Source: Gavia stellata (lineage: Eukaryota > Chordata > Aves > Gaviiformes > Gaviidae). Taken from it: a stretch of DNA of 64,000 nucleotides. The DNA is taken from assembly GCF_030936135.1 (NCBI RefSeq), contig NC_082616.1:12149001-12213000 (forward strand). Direction: 5' to 3'. A program made the position numbers and the translations under genes. Position 1 is the first letter of the stretch; every line of letters starts with the position of its first letter. The notes beneath the pieces were generated by a model. It was not told the origin of the DNA. It saw nothing but the letters and a program-made list of their open reading frames with translations, and did no database searches. This document shows, piece after piece, positions 1-13,400 of the stretch.

Positions 1-1647
1 TGTTGTGTAACTGATTGATTAAGAAATCATAGGGCTGTAAAGTGACTTCCTGGTGGTAGTTGATGGAAGTCTGAAATGGGACTTGGTTGGTGGGAGGAAT
101 GTAAATATGTCAATTCCAAAATCTAACTTAGCCCCCCTCCCCGCCCCAAAAATCAAGTACCTAGAAATTTTGATAGGTGCCTGAATCCTTTTATTAGTAT
201 GCCTCACAAGTATGCTAGCATCCTTTTGTTTTTCTTTTCACAACTTTTCTTGCATTCAGAGCTGGGCCGATACAAATGCTGGTGAAAAAGTATTCCTCTT
301 AAGCAACGTATTCCTGAAAGAGTCCTGCTGCCCTTATTTCATGCCTTACTTATGTAAGCCTAGTTATGCAAGCATTCTTGTTTGCACCTTCGTTTGGTGT
401 CTCATCATTTCCTTACCATTGTAATGCAGTTCATTGAGCCAGCTTACATCTCTGGCCTCCGTATTATGAAGGAACTTCTGACTCCCCAGTCGTCTTGTAT
501 TACTGCATTGCTGCTGTGGGGTGTGGAAGGTTAGACAACGGAGACGGCATATACCATTGACAGAGAGACCCTGATCTACCATCTAGAAATGTTTAACTTG
601 TTCTCAGCCCTTTTTCTCTGAGATCGAGTTCTCATTTCAGAAACTATCGATTCAGTTTGCAAAATTTTCTCCCTTTAATCATGGCTAAAGGTTTGTCTCC
701 CAGGCAAAATTTGAGCAGGGTTTTGTATGACAGTATGAATACCTTACTAGTTCTTGGGAGTATACTGTGTGTTATACAACGGTAGTAAGCCGTCTTCCAT
801 TTACTACAGTGAAGGTTTATTGTATTCTGTTTCGGTTCACAATAAAATAAATTGGCAGAAGATTGGTAGAATCGTTTTAGCTGAGACAAAAATGGCTTTT
901 CATGTGCTGCTTGGCAATACTGCTTCAAAATCTCTGTCTGCAAGTCATCTGAGATGAAGTCAAGGCATTTTCACTGGAATCAGCCTTGCTCTCGGGGGGT
1001 GGCTGCTACCTGAAGTGGGTGTGATGTCTGCAGAACTTTCTAACTGGTTTTCTTTGGTTTTAAATTGATGAGAAAGCAGATACTCTGTCTCGGTGGTTTT
1101 AGTTGAGACCATGACTCCTGGCATGCTGCTGGCTGGATAATTACCCTCTTGAGTCTTCCAAACAGTTACCATTAAACATTTTTATATTCAAAGCTGCTCT
1201 GTCGTATTTCTTAGGTTCCGATCTCAGGTTTCTTGCATGTTGTGACAATGAAACATAGACACACACCTGGGTGCCAGTTGTACTGGTTAATTCTGTGTTC
1301 AGAAAGTGACCAAACGGCACGAAATATTTCAAGTGTTTGGGCTGGTTAGAAATAACATGTCTGCACTTCTAATTGTGAGAAGCTGCTTTGAACGAGATTA
1401 ATTTTATATTCAGTTTGTCAGTCTGCTGTTGATTTGAAGAGCTTTTCAAAGAGCAGGCAGTTGCACAGAATTACAATTGGCTGGTATAGTTATACTTGCC
1501 AACTCGTGGTTCAAGATAGTATTTAGGAATTCAGACTGCAAAAAGGTAGATATTTAGTTTGTTAGATTTGTCTGTATTCGATGTCACTAGATAACCATTT
1601 TTCTTTACTTTCTGAGGTCAATTAAAGAGGTCATTGCTGTTTTTCAG
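1..1647 (+). other. ZC3H6: ZC3H6 intron (5' partial)
   Basis: This stretch ends in a polypyrimidine acceptor immediately before the first recognisable ZC3H6 exon at 1648. The protein upstream of that exon (an acidic and lysine-rich N-terminus in the human protein) is not found here, so it must lie outside the window. The short open frames here resemble no known family. I read it as intron. Confidence 0.7.
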
Positions 1648-4600
1648 GTATTTCTCAAAGAGGTAATAATTACAATGTTGGTCGAGGGCGTGGAATGCAA
1701 AAGAAATTGAAGCGTAAAGATCGTGGAAGGGGAAGAGGGGGCAGTAAGGGATCTGATGGCTTTCATGAGGTACGTGGAATTAAAGTTTAATTCCTAATGT
1801 AGTTGTTTCAGGTGACTGGATGCTTTGCTTTAACGGGGGAGTATTTAACAATACATATCTTTAAACTTTTTTCTCTTCTCTAGAAAATTACTAGAATTTT
1901 CCAACACTTGATGTACAAAGTGTAATTGATAACTTAAGCTAATATATAATTTTTTTGTTTTTCTTGGAAATACGAAAAACTAGCAGAAGGTGGTTTATGA
2001 GCTTTGGTTTCGAATGGTATATGAACTTCCATGTTAACTGTATCTGAAATAAGATGTTTTGCTGCTACCAGTTCACCTCAGATTTTTGAGCAAAGAAAAT
2101 GGATGCCTTCACAGCTTTTTCCAGTTTCCATCTGAATCATGAAGAATTCTTTCTTTTTCCATAGCTGTGACTGTGAAAACGGAAATACACGTGACCTTGG
2201 TTTTCATTTAGTAATGTGCACGGGAATTAGAGAAAACATAGTGTTCAGTATTGCCATGCTATTTGTAAATTTCTCACTCCAATCTTCATTTAAATGAAAA
2301 CCAATACAAAATTGAGGATTAATGGATCAAATCCATCCATGGCTGAAAAACATTATTTAAGCCAAATCATATTTAAGTCTGCATACTGCAACTAAAATGT
2401 TTGTGGTTCTCCTCCCTCCTGCACTCAAGAATGCACATGGCTGGCTTCTCGCTAATGCAGTGATGTGTAATTCAGCCATGTTAATTTTTCCCCGTGTTCT
2501 CCAGCTGGCCTAACTCTCTGGGGCTCCTGGGTGGTCCCGATCAGATTTTCCTTTCCCTGCCCTGCATGTGGTAGGGAAAAGGGCAGCCGTTTGATCTGTT
2601 AGGACGATGCCTCGTTTATAGGACTCCTCCTTCGTGTTGCTGTAGAGCGTGCCCTGTCCTCCAGCGCCGTCTCCCAAGCCGTGGGGAAGGGTGGAGACGA
2701 GGAGGCAGCTGTAGGCAGGTCCCAGCAGGGCTGGGAGGCAGAAAACAAAAAAGCTGGGCTCCTGGCTACAGTGAAATAACGAATCCTGTGACGCAGATGC
2801 TGGGCTGTGCGGTATGGTAGGGTAGCTGCCGGGACTTCTGAGCCACACAGCATCGTCCCTGGATTCTCAGGGACGTGGTGGGAGTGTTTCAACCTTCCTT
2901 GGGCTGTTGTTTCAAGTGCTTTGCAGTGTGGGACGGTTGCTTGTTTGCAGTGCTCCCAGAGAGACTTCGAGTATCATGTTTATGTGATATTTGCATTGAC
3001 CTTGAAGAGGATCAAGTATTAGATTCAAAGCTGCTTTGTCTGAAGCAGCCGAGATTTCTCTGGATTTAATGTATTCAGAGTAGAAAATGGATCTTGACTG
3101 ATCCAGGAGTGGCATTTCTAGCTCGAAGATTTCTGCTTCTCATTGTCAACAAAATTTGCTAATCTTTCTTAGTGTTTAATGTTTTGTGACATTGCTTAAT
3201 TTGCCAAGCGAAATGAGACCAGGCACTTGATGTGCTGATGATCCTGTGCGCTTATGATTCAGTGTGGTGACTGCGGAGAACTGCATGTGTTCTGTTTCAG
3301 AAGTTCCTACTCAGCAGTCAGATCCCTGCTCATTTTTGTGAAAATGGGAAATCAGAAAAGCCTATTTCCCTCTATCATCAGATCAGCAGGCAACCACCTA
3401 GCACTGCAAAGACGACATTTTCTGCTACTCTCTGTTGCAGTGTCATAGGCAGCAGTTCGTTAAAGGCCATCTACTTCCATGACTTCACTAGCTCTGCCAG
3501 GCCCCCTCAGCATCTGTCCCAGACTCTCTAGTTAGATGAGTTTACCATGATTTCTTTAGTTTGTCTCAAGTGCAGATGCCACATGGAAATCAAATCATAA
3601 GAGGGAACAATTATTTGCCTCACCAGGTCCATAATAATTCTTACATGTTAGGTCATGATTGAATTGTGCTTCCTCTCTGCTTTGCCTCATGGTATAAGCA
3701 AACAGGTTATTTTTCTTCTAATCGGAGAAAAAAGGGAGAAGAAAGAAGTTAGATAATCCAGAGATAACAATCGCCTGAGAAGCACGTAGAGGGGAAGGAT
3801 TGGCAAAGTATAGCCTTGCGGCCAAGATGGTGGTCTGGAAGCCTGGATGATTACTCAACTCCTGGCTGTCTGCAGAGGTGCCCTTAATCAGGGTGTGGTT
3901 GGCACTGACTTAGTGGGTACCCAGGAGCCAGCCCTGCTTTCCAGCATTGTCAAATGAAGTGTGAGATACTCTGTCCATTCAGTGAAATTACTTGTGTCTC
4001 TTGTATTGTAGGAAGTTTCTGATTTGGTTGCATTTATAAAAAACTCTCTGTATTAAAGCAGCTAAGAAAAAGTATGCATATTTACCTTTACTTTGAGCTG
4101 TGGGTATAATAATTTTAAAAACTTAAATCATGGTGTAGTTAATCACATTTTGGGGTAACTAGTGCACCAAGTATGCTCTAACGTTTTTGCAACTGTGCTT
4201 AATAAGTAAGCATCAGTAGGATGTTAATTTTTCTTACAGGACGGCAAACCAGTGAAGAAGTGGGTTAATATGAGTCAGGAGTTCATAAATCAGCATACGG
4301 TGGAACACAAAGGCAAACAAATTTGTAAATATTTCCTCGAAGGGAGATGTATTAAGGTAATCATGCACTCTGTCTGTTGGTTGTCATCTTTGGTGTGAGG
4401 AAGGGGAGAAGATGCTTGGTTCTTCTTTACTTCAGCTGATGCAAAGGAAACTTGTATGTTGAAACTCAGTGTTTTGATTTCTTATGTTTTGTGTATTTAT
4501 AGATAAATGCCGGCAGAAGTACTTGTGGAAAAATATCCCCTTCTGTTACGCATTTTTAATTATAACAACTTCTAGTAAAATGATCATGTTTGCTTATTAG

Positions 4601-7600
4601 TATATACAGTAAAAACATCTGTGATAGTATCATAACTTACACTGACAATGTATGATATGTAAATATACAAATCTTACAAGTATGGAATCTGTAAAAAGGC
4701 AATGATTTCTGAATGTATTAGATTATTGCTCTTCTGTGTGCTACTGCTAATTTTGAAACATTGAAGGAATTGCTTAATTATGATAAATTATTTCTCTCTC
4801 TAAAGTAAAAAGTGGGGTTGTAGTAATAGTTCCCCTACCAAAGAATCATCTTCCTTCAGCCAGCAAGTGGAAGGCAGCAGAAAGAAGAGAATGCTATTCA
4901 GAGCAGTCAGCTGTCAAGCAAAAGCCCTAGCAAGACAGTCTCTTATTACATAAAAAAAATGTCTTTGCTTCATTTTGAAGCTTATGCTGCTGTGGAGTTG
5001 AATCCTCTGATGTGAGACTAGTTCAGTCAGTTATAAAACACACTTAAGAAAAACTGCATGCTTCTCGAATAAGTGAGTGCGTCATTTATGTTTGGTTCCT
5101 CTGTGTATTTAGAGATAGAACATTTTCTGTTTCTTTTTGAAATGGTCAAAGTAAAGGTGAAAATTAGTATGCTTTTTCCCCAAACCAGCCAGGAATTGAA
5201 AGCAATGTATTTGTTGCTGCCTTTATGTATTTAAGATGCGTATTTGCTGCCACCTTCAGTTTTAAAACAAGTGGCGGAAAGAGCACTTAAGTGTATTTTT
5301 CATGAAAATAAATACAAAAAATATGCAAAAAAAACTTGTCCAGCAAAGTAATGCTAATGTATAACATGATATGGTTGATAGAAACTTGATATTATTTGGA
5401 CTCAATTTTTCCGACATGGAAGAGTCTTAATACTTTGCTTGTTGGACTTTTTTAAGTTCTCCCCCACACCCGTAAAACAGAATCAGGTTTTCTGATCAAG
5501 TGCATAATTGTTTATATGGAAAAGAATTTCAGTAAAGTATTTGTTTAAATGCCTTTTTAATGCAAATTGCTAGGGGGAGACAGAGAAGAGAACTGGTACT
5601 GTAAGACCAGCTTATTTTCTGTGACCACTGCATATATTCCCGATTGAACCCTGATTCAAGAATTGTTTCTCTATGCCAGGCCCCCCTATTCACAGTTTTT
5701 AGGGACATGCTTATAATGCAGTTCTGTGTTAGTAAAGATAAAAAGTTTAAATTCAGCTGGGGGGGGGGGGGGGCGGGGGGATGTTTTTCTTTAAGTATGA
5801 AATGGAATTCCTCAACATTTCAGATTGATGATGTTTTTTGTTGGTTTTTATTTATAGGGAGAGCAGTGTAAATTTGATCATGATGCAGAGATTGAAAAGA
5901 AAAAGGAAATCTGCAAGTTTTACATACAGGGTTACTGCACCAAAGGAGAGAACTGCATTTATTTGCACAATATCCTTTTAAAAATAATATTTGTATTCAA
6001 CTGAAAGTTTATATTTACTCTTAATTGATGTAAGTGATTTTTAAGGGTAGCTATTTGTTTTCCTAAGAGACTATACCAAAGACTATGTAGATTTACTACA
6101 AGAAGATTATTTTTCTGCTCCAATACTTGGAGGAGGACATATCTATATAATTACTGGTTTGTTTTTGGTTTTAAGGAATTTAATGTTTTAAAAGATAAAA
6201 CCCCTTGAAGTTAGATGCATTTGTCCACGTACTTTTAAAACCCTGATCTGTTCTTGTTTGTTGTAGAGGACTTGTGTTTTATTCTGGAATTGAGACCTTC
6301 ATCTTTTCAATCACAATTTCAGAATCAAGTCAAAAATAATGTTAAGGCCACAGTAATGTAATTAGTAGTAGAATGTTAAATGGAACTAGGAGGTAAGTTG
6401 GTTATTAGCTTTGAAAATTCTTAACGTATTGCTTTGGAAAGATTAAGTACTGGTGAAGAATTGAAGGATAGTTGACAGCTGAATTTCATAAACTTGCCGA
6501 ACAGTGCAAACTAGAAATCAGCCTTTGTTAGGAATCCTTAATACATTGCTTACATGAATTCCCTTGCAAGTTCTACCATACAGGAGCAAAATGCTATCAA
6601 GGAGATAAGTGCAAGTTTTCTCATGCTCCCCTGACTGCAGAAACAAAAGAGCTGTTGGATAAGGTGAGCAGTTTGTAGTCTGTAAACACAAGGTTTGTTG
6701 CTAGAAAGATTAGGGGAGACATTGCTAGAAATTTCCGTGGGATTCTCGGGGAGTGTGGTGCTAAACAGTAATGATGTTAAGCTTCCCTGTTGCTCTTTAG
6801 CACACGAAGTCTGTGACCAGGTTCAATACCAAGAATTCCCCTTGCCATCAGTTATTCAGTTATTTTTCAGCCATATCAGACTCGGTTTATTTTCACAACT
6901 CAAGTTTCTGCCCGTGAACTTCCTTTTGCGTCCTTTTCTGTGGAAATCTTCATGTACTCTCTAACAAGAAGTGTGGCTTTTATGTTGTCTACCTTTAGCT
7001 GCCTAGAAGTTAGATACCATCTGACTTACTTCTGCAGTCAGGGTGGAGAAAGGAATGAGGTGCCTCCTCTGAATGATTCATGCAATCTTGACCTTTATAT
7101 TAAGTAGGATATTTGTGTCTCTCTCCAGTTCCTATATAACAGGTCTTAAAAGAAAAGTGGCCTGAATTTAACACTAGAAACATTATGAATCTTAGAATAA
7201 GTCCTTCAAATTCTGTCACTTAAAATTACTGTTTGAAGGAAATGGACTTGTGTGAAATTGTCCTTCCCTGACTACAGAAATAGTTTTCTTCCTGGCTGTG
7301 AATCGGTGTCCTGCGGAACAAGTAATAATAGATTTATAATTTGTCTGAGTTTGATGTCAGTATAGTATTGTAGCAGGTACTTATGTTTAAATGGAAAGTG
7401 CAAAACTAAACTGAATGGCATATACTGCAAAACTAATGAAGTGTTTGCTATATTGCTTTGTTCCAGGTTTTGAATACTGAGGAGGAACCACAAAATGAAG
7501 ATGAGAAAGAGCTGGAGGAACTCAGAAAGCGTGGCATAGTTCCTCTCCCTAAGCCACCACCAGGTGTTGGACTTCTGCCAACCCCGCCAGAGCAATATCC

Positions 7601-10600
7601 GTTTTCTGAGTCTGACATAGAAAATTATCAAGATCCTTCAGGAGACTATAAGAAAATCCCATCTCTTTTTGAAATAGTTGTGAAGCCTACTGTGGATTTA
7701 GCACACAAAATTGGAAAAAAGTAGGTTTTAGAATTTTGTGTAGAACTCTCCTTAAAACATGGCTGCATAAATACTTAAACAATTCTCTTTGTTGCTGTCT
7801 GAAGTACATACTTCTGAGTATATTGCTAAGTTAATGATCCGTCAAATATTGGCTATTGTAATTATTTACTTATTTAATGCTTTCTATAGAAGGGAACTTA
7901 CTGAGCCTTGACCTTCCAGAAAGTCACTCCATTGGCTCTTGTTTTGGCTCTGTGCCTGCCTTGCCTGTATCCATTTGCAGGTTGAGCAAAGTTCATTCTC
8001 TTCTTAACTCTTTTTATAGGTAGTTTTTTTCTTGACTGAAGCCCATCGACGCTTCTGATGGAGACTGTTGGCCTTGGGATGTTTAAAACTCTTAGTTGCA
8101 GCAAATGTCTAGTTCTGCATGTGCTAATACTGAAAAAATGTTCTACTTCCAGACAAGCGCGGTCATGTGTAATGTATATAGTTACTCTTTCTGAAAATTA
8201 TTTTGCTTCTTTCAGATTTTCATCCAACTTCAGATCAAATAAGTATGAACAGACATCTGTAAGAGTGAGGAGGGGGAGGAGATCGCTAATAGGTTGTTGA
8301 TCTTTGTAGGTGCAAAATCTGATTTGCTAATCTTCTTTTGCCTACAGGCCACCGACCTTCTATAACAGCGCATCACCACCAAGACCACCGTTTCAGGGAA
8401 ATGACCCACATTCTCAGCATATGTATAATCCAGGTTCAAGTCCAGGGCCGGGACCTGGCATGTCACAGGGACATAATGGGCCACCAATGCACCCAGGTTC
8501 TCCTGGACATCATCCGTGCGCAGGGCCTCAAGGCCCGGGAATGCCACAGAGTCCTCCTATGCAGGGTGTTCCACCAGGCTTTCTCGGTCCGCAGAACCAG
8601 ACTGGTATGCCTATGCAAGGACAGCAAGGTGGTCCACCTCTCACACCACCGGGTCTCGGTGGATCTTACAATGCCCCAGGAGTTCAAGGACATATGGTGA
8701 ATATGCCGAGAGAGAATCACTGTCCTCCGGGGCCACAATACCAGCAGATTCCTGGTGAACGGCAGCCAAATATGAATTACGAGCCTATCCAGAACCCAGC
8801 TGATTTCTATGACAATTACTATTCTCATCAAGCCGTACATAACTTCCAGCCAGCTAATAACTCTGGTGGTAAGGACATTTAAAAATTGTTGTTCCTTGAT
8901 ACGGCGCTTTGCAGTTGTGCAGTGTTAAAACATGATGGCTCCAAAGCTGAGCAGCTGAAAGAATTTTGGATAGAAAGCCAAACCTCCTGGAATGTCTTTG
9001 GTGTATAGGCTTTTTCAGCTGATGCTTTCTAGTCATGTAATATAAGTCACATTAGTTTTGCTTGATTGTGTTTTATGTTTTATCTCCTCTGCTGTAAAAG
9101 CCTGTATAGGTTAGCTGCTAACTGGGTTTTTTGTACTGCAGATGGAACGTGGCATGGAGAATATACAGATCATCAGGCTCACCTCATGGCTCAAGAGTCG
9201 CATCAAGGTGCAAGCGAGTCAGACTGCATGAGTAGCCATATGGGCCATAAACCAGCCATTAATGTACCAGATTTTCTTCCAGCAATGCAGAAGGCCCTGT
9301 ATGTAAGACTTAGTCAAAAGCATCAAAGAGATGGAGACTCTGTCAGCAGCCAGGGTCAGAGGGCAATGAGCAAAGACGAAGGTAAAGATAATTTTGTTAG
9401 AGTTCTAAACATGCTTATTGACCGTGTATTAGCCTGGAACAAATCTGTTGACTTGGATTTTCATCACGTTACCATTCACAATTACTGTGAATGTGCAAGT
9501 ACCAACTCAAATAATACTTCCAGCTGAATATACTTGCTTTCCTTCCCAGCTTGTTCCAGGATTTTAGTATACGCTTAGTTGGTGCATTCCAGTTCCAAGT
9601 AGAAAGATCTGTGGATAATTTTTTGGATATAGTTTGTTCTGTTGTTGATAACTCAGTTACTTCTTAAAATCCCTGATTGAAACAGAAAGGTTATTATGTC
9701 TAACTGCCAGTACTGCAAGCGCATCTTAGATCCTGTTTATTCAGTTGTGCCTCTTGATCTTTTCTGCATATTTCATTTCTCTAGAGGAGTATTTTTTCCT
9801 CTGTGATATCTGAAATTTGCAGTGTTTAATCTGAGTGCCTCTTCTGTAACCTGGACAATGGAGAGCAGTAAGCCTGCGGGTCAGATTCAGTCGCACAGAG
9901 TACGTTTGTCCCTTGGCCTGCTCCCTGCTGCACCCTCTTCTGAGGCTGCTAGGTTATGTGACCAGAAATGCATCTTCTGTCTGACCAAAAGGCAGTTGCT
10001 GTCACAAATGATTTCGAGGATATTGCCAATATAATTTTGATCAATGAGAGAGATCTGGAAATGCAGCCCTTCAGGCTACGCACAAAACCAGGGCGACCTA
10101 GAGTAATGTACTGAAGACTTCTCGCTAGTGCTTTAGAGTGACTGGTCGTCCCGTCTAGAGGGCTTTCAGAAAGCAGCGTAATGGAAAAACGTTCCTATTA
10201 GCTGCCTCCAACAGCATGTTACTCCCTGTTGTTGAATACTTGTGTGGTACAAGAAGTGCTGAGGAAACATGCGTTACTGTGCATTAGATAGTGGTGATGG
10301 TGGTGGGTTTTGCCTTTATTCCTCATTTTATTGAGCCAGAACAGACCACTGGTTGCCTTCAGTGAGAAGGCAAGTTCAGGATGCGGACCTGGGCACACGG
10401 CTGTGTTGATAAGGCTTTCCAGTAAATTGCAGAAGGTAGTTGAGAATTTATCCTTTAAAATTAAATATTCTTACTTCTTCCCTTCCTGAATCTTGACCTC
10501 TCCCCAAAACCTTGTGATTTGGATTGTAATAAGGCAGCAAATTCCACATTTGTAATTTATCTGGTTTTAAGACTACTGTAAGGTCCCATTTTACTTTTCA

Positions 10601-12471
10601 TTCTACCATCCCATGGTGAAGGTAATTTTCATCAAGACTCAGATTTTAATTTTTTTTTTACTAGTACTGGTAGAAATAATTGTTTGAAAGCAGGTTATTT
10701 TCCCAGATTAATATTGACACAGAGATATGTAGACAGAATGCAGCAGAGTTTGGGAGTATCTCAGCTAGCTACAGTTTTTTTGTTACATCAGTTCTTGATT
10801 GACGTTGATTTTTGTCATTTTAGATTACGGTTGTTATAATACATGGAGTGATGACTTAATATCCGGTCTTTATAGTTCGATTTTACTGAAAAGTTACCCT
10901 TTATATGAGTGAGTGTGTTGTATTCCCTGGTAATCATTTGCTTGAATGATCTTTTTTTTTTTTTTTAAGATGACAACGTCAACTGGTATTCCAGTAGTGA
11001 AGAGGAAGAGGGAAGCAGTGTTAAATCAATACTAAAAACCTTAAAGAAACAAAGCGAAAATTTTAGGAATCGGCAGCAACATTCCACAGAGCAGCACATG
11101 CTTGGTATTCCTACTGATCCGAGGCTGGCAAAAGAAAAAGGCGCAGGGCCTCAGGCTGCTGACCCGAGACTTCGGGCCTCTCCAAGGTCCAACCCCAGAA
11201 AGCCTTCAGAATCCGCATCCTTGGACCCACGGCTTGTACGAGATCCCAGGATGCACAAGGTCAGCGAGGGTGGTCACGCCAGCTCGTCCCTTGGGGGAGC
11301 AAAGCTAGATTTACACCACGCGCATGCCGGAGTTAAAGTCAAGCAAAAAGGGATGGATGATGATGAAGAGGACTCAGAAAGAGAACTGAGAGAACGAGCT
11401 TTTCTGATACCGTTGGAACCTTTGCCTGGTGTCACATTAAGGGATCCCCGATCTCAGCTTAGGCAGTTCAGCCACATTAAAATGGACGTTACCCTGATGA
11501 AACCAAACTTTGCTAAGCATATTGTATGGGCACCCGAAGACTTGCTCCCAATACCTTTGCCTAAGCCTGACCCCGTCTCTTCAATCAATTTACCTCTTCC
11601 TCCACTCATTGCTGACCAGAGACTTAATAAACTGCGGAATTTGAAAAACGATCCCCATCCAAATGCAATGCCAGCCGACCCGCGACTAGCTGCGAAGGCA
11701 AAAAACAACTTAACGGGCAGGAGCGGCTATTTGGATCCATCTGCAGATTCGCATGCCAGTAGCTCAAGCAAATTAGGAGATCCTCGCTTACAAAAAAACG
11801 TCGATCCCAGACTCCACAGACTGTCGAGTGCAGATACACATCATGGAGTTGTAAAGGATTCACACCCTCCGAAGTTTGACCCCCGCCTCGCCAGGTCTAC
11901 TGCTGGCTCATCGCAGCCCTCGGAAGCTGCGACAGCTAAACCGGACCCAGATGCTCTGCCTCCGTATGCGCCCAAATTATCATCGAGTGGTGTTAGGCTG
12001 GGAACTCCAGGCTCGATACTGAGCGGTATTAGTTTGTATGATCCGAGAGATCACAGCTCATCATTGGACACAGCTCCAGCTAGTTCAGGAGAGAACGGAG
12101 AGAACCAGAAGAAAAGTATTTTGAAAAATTCTGGTAAAAATGAACCCAGTCTCTCAGAAGATACATCGCTGCAGAAGGCTGCCTCGAACGTGGAAAAAAA
12201 TACAGAAGGATCAGCAGAAGCTACTTCAGATAAAGCAAATAGCACCAGTAAATCTCAGGCTAAACACTCCAGCGCTGCACCTGCGGTACATAATCTTCCT
12301 ATCCAAGCTTTATCGGGATTAATCAGACCGCAGTACAGCGACCCAAGGCAGGTTAGACAGCCTGGACAGGTCACTCAAACACAGGATAGTGATCCGAATG
12401 GGGAATCAGATGATAAGTCATTAAAAGATGTTTTCAAGACTTTCGATCCAACTGCTTCACCGTTTTGTTAG
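1648..12471 (+). CDS. ZC3H6: ZC3H6, CCCH zinc-finger protein 6 (5' partial, 7 exons)
   Basis: Coding exons are 1648-1769, 4240-4356, 5858-5969, 6554-6663, 7467-7720, 8348-8868, 9142-9381 and 10970-12471 (stop TAG); phases agree at every junction. The first exon encodes an Arg/Gly-rich basic patch. Three CCCH fingers with C-x8-C-x5-C-x3-H spacing follow: [10 protein letters not shown] across the 4356/5858 junction, [10 protein letters not shown], and [11 protein letters not shown]. Next come [18 protein letters not shown], a Pro/Gly/Met/Gln-rich stretch, and a large last exon with about ten DPR motifs ([21 protein letters not shown]) ending DPTASPFC. Order and wording match vertebrate ZC3H6 throughout and fit it better than ZC3H4. 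The family (ZC3H4/6/8, related to Drosophila Suppressor of sable) is nuclear and RNA-linked; ZC3H4 restrains unproductive transcription, whereas the role of ZC3H6 is less clear. N-terminal exons lie outside the window. Confidence 0.95.
5759..5780 (+). repeat. G homopolymer
   Basis: Fifteen G, one C, then six G, in the ZC3H6 intron about 80 bases before the 5858 exon. It is likely to vary in length and to be error-prone in sequencing. Confidence 0.9.
5970..6553 (+). other. ZC3H6: U12-type AT-AC intron of ZC3H6
   Basis: The 5' splice site reads ATATCCTTTT, the minor-spliceosome AT-AC consensus. The 3' end reads TCCTTAATACATTGCTTAC, which contains a U12-type branch site (TCCTTAA, 6535-6541) about 12 bases before the terminal AC. 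Splicing there joins CAC A to AT GAA TTC and gives His-Asn-Glu-Phe, exactly the residues between the second and third CCCH fingers of ZC3H6. No GT-AG choice gives that reading frame. Confidence 0.9.
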
Positions 12472-13400
12472 CAATTGATTTTAAGTCTTTTTACTGTTGT
12501 GAATATTGCAGTTTTCTGCTGTTTTGTAACTGGTTTACCTCTTTGCTTTATTTATTTTTAAATTATAATTATCAACACTTTTCAGCTGCTAATCTCAGAA
12601 CCACATGCAGTTATACAGTATGCTATAGTGTTTGCAAAGCTGTGGTATTTTCTATATAATACTTTTCCAATTTCAGGGAGACTAATAATTGACATGTAGA
12701 AAAAACCCCATGTATTGTGTTAGAGCTGATAAAAGCACTTTCATTGTAAATAAGTCATTAAGGAAGTCCGACGACCTGTATATGTGTGAGCTGTCTCTTT
12801 CATAAACAACATTTAGATATGATTGCCACATTTGTATGATTGTATAGATACAAGCAATATTATGTACATTACTGTGAGAGACGCTGTTTGACAAGGATTG
12901 TCTGACGCATCAAGCCAAACCTACTAACTGATTTAAAACCTACACGAATGATTTAAAAGGAAAATGTTGATCCTCCTTTTCAGATCAGTTGATGTAAGAC
13001 ATTGACAGTTTTTATTCATGCAGTCAATATTCTTAGTGTAAAAGAGACCTATATCGCATATTGAGGATTAAAAATGTCATATCTTTTAAAAGTATTTTAT
13101 TCTATGCTGTATATAGAAGAAATTGTGAAGTACATAACTAGAAGAAAGTTACTGTTAAAAGTGGAGAATACCTAAGTTGTCTAATACAAAAAAGGTTTTT
13201 ATTTAATTTTTTCACGCATACACAATTCTGATTAGTGCTATAAGTTACATTGTGGTGTTCATGTATTTCAATGTATTTTTGTATTCAGCTGCTTAATTTG
13301 TATTGCTTTTTTGTATTGATGTAACTGCAGTACTTGTATTCATGGTGTCTTTATGACATTTTTAACAAAAAAATTAAAAAGGGTACAGATAAAGTCTGGT
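12472..13400 (+). other. ZC3H6: ZC3H6 3' UTR
   Basis: AT-rich sequence after the stop. It contains two Pumilio-type elements (TGTAAATA at 12745-12752 and TGTATATA at 13108-13115) and ends near an ATTAAA signal at 13373-13378. A canonical AATAAA at 13798-13803 could serve a longer form. Confidence 0.7.
13373..13378 (+). terminator. ZC3H6 polyadenylation signal ATTAAA
   Basis: ATTAAA inside an A-rich run about 900 bases after the stop, followed by TG/GT-rich sequence (GTCTGGTAACGACTGTGATGTTG nearby). This is the commonest variant of the polyadenylation signal. The alternative AATAAA is at 13798-13803. Confidence 0.55.

Larger units (their letters stand above)
1770..10969 (+). other. ZC3H6: ZC3H6 introns
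   Basis: The non-exonic parts of this span are AT-rich introns without supported genes. Those over 300 bases are 1770-4239, 4357-5857, 5970-6553, 6664-7466, 7721-8347 and 9382-10969. Apart from a G homopolymer at 5759-5780 and a long T tract feeding the last acceptor (about 10951-10966), I see no repeats or RNA genes in them. Confidence 0.7.

Noticed and set aside
7272-7631. Minus-strand frame of 119 codons
   Set aside because: It is antisense to the ZC3H6 exon at 7467-7720 and has no recognisable content.
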